This document shows positions 7,161-12,776 of a DNA stretch of 18,026 nt, one piece after another (the first letter of the stretch is position 1; each line of letters begins with the position of its first letter). Source of the DNA: an uncultured bacterium (GTDB taxonomy: Bacteria; Planctomycetota; UBA8108); the NCBI GenBank assembly GCA_913050545.1, contig CAJWZY010000010.1, positions 1-18,026 of the forward strand, read 5' to 3'. The notes below the pieces were generated by a model that was given only the letters and a program-made list of their open reading frames with translations, was not told where the DNA came from and did not search any database. The position numbers were made by a program, and so were the translations under genes.

Positions 7161-9355
7161 CGTTGTTTCTTTCCGGTCATTTCTCCCGGATGGTACACCC
7201 GTTTACTGTTTTTCTCGATCTCTTCACGGGTAAAGAGGGCGGGCTTGAACTTTTTCTGTGCGTAGAGCTTTGCCTGGTCGAAGTAATGCAAGGAGGCGGG
7301 GTCGGCGTTCTGTCCGAAGACCAGGATGGATCGCGCCCGCGTAGCGGGCCCGAAGCTGACCGCGCTGACATAGGAGTGCCCTGCCACTCCGTAGCGTTTC
7401 TTTTGCCCCTCCTCGCGCCGGGCATAGAAGTTAAATACCATTCCCAGCCAGCCTGGGCCGCCGGCTATCGGCAGGCTGGGTTCTGAGTCACTGAATTTTA
7501 TGCTGCTGCCGGGGGGGACCCGCTGCAGACGGTTGATCTCACCCCAGGGTACGTGCCAGGTGCCGAAATACCACCGCAGCCCGGTTACGGCTTTGTGCAG
7601 GTTTCGCAGGGCTCCTCGAGGATCTTTTCGGGGGTCGAGCTTGAATTTCCCGAGCTCCGCCCAGATCGCGAACAAGGTCATGGCGGTTGAATCAATACGG
7701 GCTACCCGGTCCCAGTTTCTCAATTCAGCCACAGGCGCCTCCAGCCGTTTCGCCCTTCTCTTCTCAGTGCGGCGAATTCCTTCCCATGCTCGAACGATCC
7801 CCGGAATGGCCTCCTCTGCAAGGAGCACGGTCGTGTCAAAGGCGGCCTCGCAGAGAGAGTCCAGGGAGAAGCTGTCCGGTTGAGAGAGAAGTCGTCTCGA
7901 TATCTTTCCCCTGGGGTTGTCTTTCTCCGTCACCATATAGGACGGAAATTTTTCCGGTAGCGGGTTGTCCCCATTGGTGGTTTTAAAGGGTGTCTGGTTA
8001 CAGTTCTGGAGGAAACCCCCGGGTGGGTTGAGCAGCTGGGGGAGCTCCTCGATGGGATGGTATCCCTTCCACTCGGTGCGGGGGTCGCTGCCGTCGACCG
8101 GCTCGCTCCAGTTGAATCCAGCTGCCCTGCGGGGGACTGCTGCATTGTAGAGGTAGAAGATGTTCCCTTCCCGGTCAGCGTACATCACGTTGAACATCGG
8201 GATGGCAAGGCGGGAGACGGCCTTTCTGAATTCTGCCATGGAGCTCGACCGGCTCATTGCGTACCACTGGGCAATCTGGCCGCCCTCCTCAAAACGGGCG
8301 AGCCGGAGGGTGGTGGGTTTTCCCCCGCGGCTTCCGACGATGGGGCCATGGTGTGTTTTGCGAAACAGGAAGCGCCGTGTCCGCATGCCCCCGGGGGTAT
8401 CGACCTTGAGCTCTTCGCTCCACTCCCTTGCCTTGCGGTAGCCCTTACCCCAGCGGTATTCAAGGGGCTTGCCAGGCCGATCGAAGGTCTCAACATACAG
8501 GTCAGCGATGTCCGGGTAGTTTACTGTATGGCTCCACCCGAGCTTCTCGTTGTGTCCGAGAGTCGGCATCAGTGATCCGAAAAAGGAGGCGCCGGAGATG
8601 TTCAGGCCCTCTTCGCTGTGCAGGTGGGCTTCGTAGAACTGTCCGGCGCCGAAGAAGGGCTGGTGGGGGTTGATGAAGAGCAGTGCGTGGCCCGTGGTAC
8701 TCCTCGAGGGGGCAAGCGCCCACATATTCGAGCCCTGGCTGTTCTCAGGTGGAAGCTCCTGCAGGGCGCCCTGTGCATCCCGTCCCCGCACCCCGGCCTT
8801 GCGCAGCACGAACTGCACGTAGAGCCCGTAGCGGCAGAAGGCAAAAACGTGCCAGGGCTCGAAGCGTTTCAGCAGCCGGGGTTTGATGCCGGGATTCTTC
8901 TCGAGGAAGTAATTGAGCCCCCCGGCGAAGGCATCACAGAGCTTGCGAAGGGAGGGGGAGGAGCGCTCGTATTCCTCGATGGAGAGTCTCCTGATTTCCA
9001 GTGCTCGCACAAGGATGTCCTCCGGGAGGGACTTTTCCCCATGTACCTCGGCTCCCCGGCCGGTGGCCAGGATGAAGTTTTCCTCTACCTGCCAGAAGTT
9101 ATCCTCGGCCTGTGCATAGAGGTGCCCGAATACAACGCTCGAGTCAGTCGGTCCGAAGATATGGGGTACTCCCCAGGGGTCGCGGTAGATGGTGACGGAG
9201 CGGGCAACTTGTTCCCATCTCGAGGAGGTGTCTTCCTGCGCATGCAGGACAGCTCCCTGGCAGAGGCAGGCAAGCAGGACGATTGCCGGCAGGAGCGTCC
9301 AGTGGGTTCCTGGAACCCGCCAGCGCCCTCTTTTGCTTTCCTGGTGCGGGCTCAT
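7157..9355 (-). CDS. Penicillin acylase family (acyl-homoserine-lactone acylase-like) Ntn hydrolase
   Basis: The 732-residue precursor has a signal peptide of about 39 residues (cleavage near LHA-QED) and is probably periplasmic. The family cuts itself into alpha and beta chains and hydrolyses amide bonds of acylated substrates. The alpha chain opens with the typical VTIYRDPWGVPHIFG and AQAEDNFWQVE. The nucleophile is Ser209 in GSNMW. His231 (Ser+22) in NPH and Val278 (Ser+69) in HTVN sit at the spacing known from PvdQ (Ser1, His23, Val70 of the beta chain). Asn453 in NCNQTP is the likely oxyanion-hole residue. All key residues are present, so an active enzyme is expected. The substrate could be an N-acyl-homoserine lactone, an N-acyl amino sugar or another amide. 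The ATG follows the stop of the isomerase gene without a gap. Confidence 0.88.
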   Translation of the reverse strand: MSPHQESKRGRWRVPGTHWTLLPAIVLLACLCQGAVLHAQEDTSSRWEQVARSVTIYRDPWGVPHIFGPTDSSVVFGHLYAQAEDNFWQVEENFILATGRGAEVHGEKSLPEDILVRALEIRRLSIEEYERSSPSLRKLCDAFAGGLNYFLEKNPGIKPRLLKRFEPWHVFAFCRYGLYVQFVLRKAGVRGRDAQGALQELPPENSQGSNMWALAPSRSTTGHALLFINPHQPFFGAGQFYEAHLHSEEGLNISGASFFGSLMPTLGHNEKLGWSHTVNYPDIADLYVETFDRPGKPLEYRWGKGYRKAREWSEELKVDTPGGMRTRRFLFRKTHHGPIVGSRGGKPTTLRLARFEEGGQIAQWYAMSRSSSMAEFRKAVSRLAIPMFNVMYADREGNIFYLYNAAVPRRAAGFNWSEPVDGSDPRTEWKGYHPIEELPQLLNPPGGFLQNCNQTPFKTTNGDNPLPEKFPSYMVTEKDNPRGKISRRLLSQPDSFSLDSLCEAAFDTTVLLAEEAIPGIVRAWEGIRRTEKRRAKRLEAPVAELRNWDRVARIDSTAMTLFAIWAELGKFKLDPRKDPRGALRNLHKAVTGLRWYFGTWHVPWGEINRLQRVPPGSSIKFSDSEPSLPIAGGPGWLGMVFNFYARREEGQKKRYGVAGHSYVSAVSFGPATRARSILVFGQNADPASLHYFDQAKLYAQKKFKPALFTREEIEKNSKRVYHPGEMTGKKQR

Positions 9356-10174
9356 TCAGGAGCCTGCGGCTTCACGAAGAGTATTGAGCGCCGCCCTGGC
9401 GACGGTCATCGGGTCGGGTTTGTAGTCGAAAGGCTCTGTCGATACCCACCCCTGGTAGCCGCTCTCCCTGAGGGCGGAGAGAATCGGTTCGAACTCTGTC
9501 TCTCCCATCCCGGGGCCCTTGCCATCGGGCTGGTTGGCGTGGAAGTGGCCGGCCGCTTTACCGTGCCGCAGGATCGTTCCCTCGATCCCTTCCGGCATCG
9601 AGCTCATCGCCTTGCAGTCGAGCATGTAGCCAATGCCGGGGGAGTCGATGGCATCTCGCAGCTCGAGCGCTTGCTCGATGGTCTGGATGAAGTTCGTTTC
9701 CATTGGGCTGAGGGCCTCGAGGAGAAGCTGGACGCCGAGGTCCTCACAGGTTCTGCCGGCTTCCCGAAGCACCCCGGCAGCTCGCTCGAATCCCTCGCGC
9801 GGGTCATCTCCCTCGGCGAGATTCCTCTGCTTGGGGGAGCCGAAGATCATGACCTTCCCGCCGAGATCGCTGCAGAATTGAGCCAGTGCCTGGAGGTAGG
9901 AGGTGGTTGCCTTGCGGACGGAAGAGTCTTCAGTGGTCAGGTGCAGGCCTGGTGGTGAGACCAGGAGCCAGTGCAGGCCGACGATCTCAAGCCCTGCATC
10001 CGCAGCCTGCTGCCGCAGCAGCGCGCGCTCTACGGAGCCGACATCCTCGACTGACTCACCTGCGTTGAAGGGGGCGATCTCGATGCCATCGAAGCCGGCC
10101 TCGGCGATCGAGGCGATCGTTTCATCGAGGGGAGAGCTGAAGACTTCACTGCAGAGTGCGTATTTGAAGGCCAT
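9356..10174 (-). CDS. Sugar phosphate isomerase/epimerase (xylose isomerase-like TIM barrel)
   Basis: This is a 272-residue protein. The ATG at 10174 is chosen because MAFKYALCSEVF is the usual beta-1 start of the family; an ATG 23 codons upstream (10243) would add residues with no fold. The barrel shows GFDGIEIAPF (28-36) and the four expected metal ligands: Glu153 in LLLEALSP, Asp186 in MLDCKAM, His212 in GHFHANQPDG and Glu247 in STEPF. No signal peptide is seen, so it is cytoplasmic. The family interconverts ketoses and aldoses or epimerises sugars; the substrate is unknown. It is the first gene of the leftward cluster, and its TGA is directly followed by the ATG of the acylase gene. Confidence 0.85.
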   Translation of the reverse strand: MAFKYALCSEVFSSPLDETIASIAEAGFDGIEIAPFNAGESVEDVGSVERALLRQQAADAGLEIVGLHWLLVSPPGLHLTTEDSSVRKATTSYLQALAQFCSDLGGKVMIFGSPKQRNLAEGDDPREGFERAAGVLREAGRTCEDLGVQLLLEALSPMETNFIQTIEQALELRDAIDSPGIGYMLDCKAMSSMPEGIEGTILRHGKAAGHFHANQPDGKGPGMGETEFEPILSALRESGYQGWVSTEPFDYKPDPMTVARAALNTLREAAGS

Positions 10175-10236
10175 ATCCTGGGAAAGCTCCGTAAATCTGC
10201 CAGCGTACTCAAAGCAGGCAACGTATTCGTTCCTGC

Positions 10237-10249
10237 ACCACAAAGTGGT
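10237..10249. promoter_or_regulatory. Short inverted repeat near the start of the leftward transcript
   Basis: ACCAC, AAA, GTGGT form a perfect 5-base inverted repeat with a 3-base centre, just downstream of the proposed leftward -10 (10259-10264). Its position would suit an operator or a small leader hairpin. Five-base arms can arise by chance. Confidence 0.25.
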
Positions 10250-10258
10250 TTAGCGGGT

Positions 10259-10287
10259 ATTGTAGGGTCCGGCAGGGTAAAGGGGAA
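10259..10287 (-). promoter_or_regulatory. Candidate promoter of the isomerase-acylase cluster
   Basis: On the leftward strand TACAAT (complement of 10259-10264; 5 of 6 to the -10 consensus) follows TTCCCC (complement of 10282-10287; only 3 of 6 to -35) after 17 bases. The transcript would begin near 10252, about 78 bases before the ATG at 10174. The weak -35 suggests help from an activator, or a wrong call. Confidence 0.35.
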
Positions 10288-10316
10288 TGGCGAAGGAATA
10301 AACCCGGTCCTATACT
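10288..10316 (+). promoter_or_regulatory. Candidate promoter of the kinase gene
   Basis: TATACT at 10311-10316 matches the -10 consensus at 5 of 6 positions. The -35 position 17 bases upstream reads TGGCGA (3 of 6). Transcription would begin near 10323, about 32 bases before the ATG. The element overlaps the -35 side of the leftward promoter, so the two directions may compete. Confidence 0.4.
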
Positions 10317-10354
10317 GCCTGTTTCCTCAAATTGTCCATTGGATTCGGTTCAAA

Positions 10355-11524
10355 ATGACTTCCGCCTCTTCATCTCCGGAAGACGCCTCCGGCCACGCGG
10401 GCGAGCATGGTCTTGACCCCGATGCGCCGACCCAGGCGCTTTCTTACCACAGCAACCTGGGCCAGGAGGTGGTGCCGGCTACCGTAGAGGTTCCTGCGGA
10501 GGAGATGAACTGGAATGCCCGCTATAAGCTCCTGAGGAAGCTGGGCAGCGGAGCGCAGGGAGTCGTCTATCTCGCCCTGCGGGAGGGGGTGGATGGTTAT
10601 TCGACAAGGGTTGCCCTCAAGCTGTATTCCCGTGACCAGTCGGTTTCGGAGCCGGCGCATGTCACCGAGATGCAGCGCATTGCGCACCAGGGTCAGAAGA
10701 TCAGCGAGATCCAGCATGACAACCTGGTGAACATTCGTGATTTTGTCGCGCTGGGGGATACCCGGGTCATGGTCATGGAGTGGATCGATGGACTGGACCT
10801 GCGGGAGCTACTCAGCCTCAAGCTCTACAAGGCGTCCCGGGAGATGGTCTCGCGTGAAGATTGGGACCGCCTGAACGACATTCTGGTTACGCCCGGGGAG
10901 GATCACTGCATCCTGAGGCCTGCGGCTGCCGTAGATATTCTGCGCGGATGTCTCGCCGGGCTGTCTTCGCTTCACCATCATGAGATCATCCACAGTGACC
11001 TGAAGCCCGCCAACATCATGATCAAGCGTACGGGCACCAAGAAGCTGATCGATATGGACTCTTCCTGCGACCGCCAGGTGAACCTCCAGGCAGAGGTGCG
11101 CGGTACACCCTATTACATGGCTCCGGAGTTGATTCGGGACAGGGAGGTACGCTACCGTTCGGATATCGCCAGCCTCGGCTATGTGTTGATCGAGATGCTG
11201 ACCGGTAAACTGCTGTTTAAGGACTGCAATACTCTCGATCAGCTTCTGGAAAAGAAGCTGCATTTGCCGGAGGAACTGCCGGGCCTGGCGAGGTCAGTTC
11301 CCCGGTATGAGAATCTTGACCTTCGTCTTGATCTTCTCGAGCTTTGCACCAAGATGATTGCGATTGATCCAAAGGAACGTTTCCCCGATGCCGAGGCAGC
11401 AGATCTTGGCAAGCTCGGCGCTGCGAGTTTTCACCGTCAGCTGGTCAAGCACAACCTGTCGGCTGAATACTCCAGGGATCTTGGCTGGTGGATCGATCTC
11501 GTTCACCCGTTCAGGGCCGAGTAG
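10355..11524 (+). CDS. Hanks-type Ser/Thr protein kinase with altered HRD and DFG motifs
   Basis: This is a 389-residue cytoplasmic protein with no membrane helix. A disordered N-terminal tail of about 50 residues, rich in Ser, Asp and Glu, precedes the kinase domain (about 57-345). Seen motifs: glycine loop LGSGAQGVVY (63-72), Lys89 in VALKLY, catalytic loop HSDLKPAN (213-220) with Asp215 and Asn220, metal-binding DMD (233-235) in place of DFG, and MAPE (255-258) before the P+1 loop region. The HRD arginine is Ser214, so this is a non-RD kinase that need not be activated by loop phosphorylation. The first DFG Asp is kept, so activity is possible. A short helical tail ends the protein. No Shine-Dalgarno is visible before the ATG. 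It is divergent from the isomerase gene; targets are unknown. Confidence 0.88.
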   Translation: MTSASSSPEDASGHAGEHGLDPDAPTQALSYHSNLGQEVVPATVEVPAEEMNWNARYKLLRKLGSGAQGVVYLALREGVDGYSTRVALKLYSRDQSVSEPAHVTEMQRIAHQGQKISEIQHDNLVNIRDFVALGDTRVMVMEWIDGLDLRELLSLKLYKASREMVSREDWDRLNDILVTPGEDHCILRPAAAVDILRGCLAGLSSLHHHEIIHSDLKPANIMIKRTGTKKLIDMDSSCDRQVNLQAEVRGTPYYMAPELIRDREVRYRSDIASLGYVLIEMLTGKLLFKDCNTLDQLLEKKLHLPEELPGLARSVPRYENLDLRLDLLELCTKMIAIDPKERFPDAEAADLGKLGAASFHRQLVKHNLSAEYSRDLGWWIDLVHPFRAE

Positions 11525-11561
11525 TTTTTGTAAAAACGGTTCAGGGCTGGCGTTCAGGGCT
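11509..11561 (+). repeat. Three copies of GTTCAGGGC
   Basis: GTTCAGGGC occurs at 11509-11517, 11539-11547 and 11552-11560. The last two share ten bases (GTTCAGGGCT) and are 13 bases apart. The first lies in the last codons of the kinase gene. The second overlaps the proposed -35 of the next gene and the third lies in its spacer, as repressor sites often do. A role as binding sites is inferred. Confidence 0.4.
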
Positions 11562-11568
11562 ATAGAAT
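11540..11568 (+). promoter_or_regulatory. Candidate promoter of the temptin-like protein gene
   Basis: TTCAGG (11540-11545, 3 of 6), a 17-base spacer and TAGAAT (11563-11568, 5 of 6). RNA would begin near 11575, so the strong hairpin at 11578-11600 would be its extreme 5' end. The element overlaps two of the GTTCAGGGC repeats. Confidence 0.35.
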
Positions 11569-11577
11569 AGAGGGCTC

Positions 11578-11600
11578 ACCTTCCGGGGGCGACGGAAGGT
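11578..11600 (+). terminator. Strong hairpin between the kinase and temptin-like genes
   Basis: ACCTTCCG (11578-11585) and CGGAAGGT (11593-11600) are perfect 8-base arms around the loop GGGGCGA. Only two or three T follow, so it is a poor intrinsic terminator by the usual rule, although it is placed to end the kinase transcript. If the promoter at 11540-11568 is real, it is instead a 5' stem that could protect the downstream mRNA. A second, weaker stem (GCTGG 11611-11615, CCAGC 11626-11630) follows. Confidence 0.45.
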
Positions 11601-11660
11601 TTGTGCTTGAGCTGGTTCTTTTTCTCCAGCTTGCCGAATCCACTTCTTTAGGAGTTTGCA

Positions 11661-12680
11661 ATGCCCTCCCCCCTGTTTCTGCGGGTCTTTGTTTTCCTGG
11701 CCGGGTTTTGCGCTCTTGCCTCTGTTGAGGCGCGTGGTTTCCGGGTCGGGCAGATCCCCAACGGCTTCGAGATAGGGTGTACTACCTGCCATGAAGGCTT
11801 TGGAGGTGGGCCGCGCACTCCCTTTGGAAGGGATGTTAACAGGTCGCTGGTCAACGGAGATGTGGATTGGCAGGCCATCTGCGACCTCGATTCCGATGGT
11901 GATGGGTTTACCAATGGCGAAGAGCTGGGAGACCCCGATTGTGGCTGGTCCGAAGGCGATCCATCTCCATCCGATGATTTTCCGAGCAATCCGGGTGAGG
12001 CTGATTCATTTCCCGCTGCGGATGTCGCCGTCACCATCGAGGGCCCGGAGTCAGCAGAAGCCGGGGAGAGCATCTCCTACACGGTGGCGGCTTTCAACCT
12101 GGGGGCGCGAAATGCTTCAGAGGTAAGGATCGACCTGCTGCTTCCGGAAGGAATGACAGGAGTGATTCCCGGAGACGAGTGCGGAGTGAATCCGCAGGGG
12201 GTTTCCTGTTTCCTGATTGAAGACCTGCGGCCCAATTTCGGTTCGAACCTGTTTTTCGCAGTCCAGGTCAGTGCCGAGGCTGATCCGGGAACCTATGTTG
12301 TCCAGGCGAGGGTGCGGACAGCGAGTCCCGAGACCGATGATGGAAACAACCTCGTGAGCATCGAGACGGAGGTGGCCGCCTCTGCCAGGCCGTCCTTCAA
12401 GCGAGGTGATGCTAACGATGATGGAGACCTCGGAATCTCCGACAGCCTGAGATTGTTCAACGCCCTCTTTCTTGGCGGCGAGATGCCCGGGTGCCGGGAG
12501 GCAGGCGATTCCAATAATGATGGGTCAGTTGATATAACCGACGGAATCTTCGTCCTGCAGTATCTTTTTATTGGTGGCCAGGCGCCGCCTGCGCCCGGAG
12601 CTGTGAGCTGCGGGACCGATCCTGATCCGAAGGGGAGTCCGGCCGATGATGGATGTGAACTCTACACCAGCTGCGATTGA
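11661..12680 (+). CDS. Exported temptin-like / DUF11-like / dockerin-like modular protein
   Basis: This is a 339-residue protein. AGGAG (11650-11654) six bases before the ATG supports this start. Residues 1-25 form a signal peptide (cleavage near VEA-RG). Residues 30-115 resemble the temptin domain of molluscan pheromone and oomycete/algal proteins: IPNG, a CTTCH motif (40-44), PFGRDV, W70, C74, DLDSDGDGFTNGEELGDPDC and W96. Residues about 120-240 read as a DUF11/CARDB-like Ig-type sandwich (AGESISYTVAAFN, LLLPEGM, DDGNN). Residues 248-306 form a dockerin-like pair of calcium loops, DANDDGDLGISD and DSNNDGSVDITD, each followed by an LF or YLF helix. The Cys-rich tail (317, 332, 338) may be disulfide bonded. 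The role is probably at the cell surface; no enzymatic domain is seen. The next gene begins 96 bases later. Confidence 0.75.
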   Translation: MPSPLFLRVFVFLAGFCALASVEARGFRVGQIPNGFEIGCTTCHEGFGGGPRTPFGRDVNRSLVNGDVDWQAICDLDSDGDGFTNGEELGDPDCGWSEGDPSPSDDFPSNPGEADSFPAADVAVTIEGPESAEAGESISYTVAAFNLGARNASEVRIDLLLPEGMTGVIPGDECGVNPQGVSCFLIEDLRPNFGSNLFFAVQVSAEADPGTYVVQARVRTASPETDDGNNLVSIETEVAASARPSFKRGDANDDGDLGISDSLRLFNALFLGGEMPGCREAGDSNNDGSVDITDGIFVLQYLFIGGQAPPAPGAVSCGTDPDPKGSPADDGCELYTSCD

Positions 12681-12762
12681 TCCCCATGGCTGTCAGCTTC
12701 CCTTGAAGACGCTCGGGGAAATCAGGTGACCCTGCCGGAAAACTCCTCCATACTTGGGGGTC

Positions 12763-12770
12763 AGGGAGGG
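12763..12770 (+). promoter_or_regulatory. Shine-Dalgarno that fixes the start of the 903-residue protein
   Basis: AGGGAGGG lies six bases before the ATG at 12777. It favours that ATG over the in-frame GTG at 12726, which has no comparable site and would put 17 polar residues ahead of the signal peptide. Confidence 0.6.
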
Positions 12771-12776
12771 ATTGAG

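Noticed and set aside
8618..9958. 446-codon open frame on the rightward strand
   Set aside because: It runs across the complement of both the acylase and isomerase genes, whose catalytic residues are intact, so it is a GC-driven shadow.
10175..10243. Upstream ATG that would lengthen the isomerase by 23 residues
   Set aside because: The added residues lie before the canonical beta-1 strand and would place the start inside the proposed leader and inverted repeat.
11778..11792. CxxCH as proof of a c-type cytochrome
   Set aside because: The surrounding order of IPNG, PFG and DSDGDGxTNGEELGDP fits temptin better, and no distal haem Met ligand can be assigned; haem binding is left open.
12681..12718. 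TCCCC and GGGGA inverted arms after the temptin-like gene as a terminator
   Set aside because: The loop is about 28 bases and no T run follows; the two genes may simply be co-transcribed.
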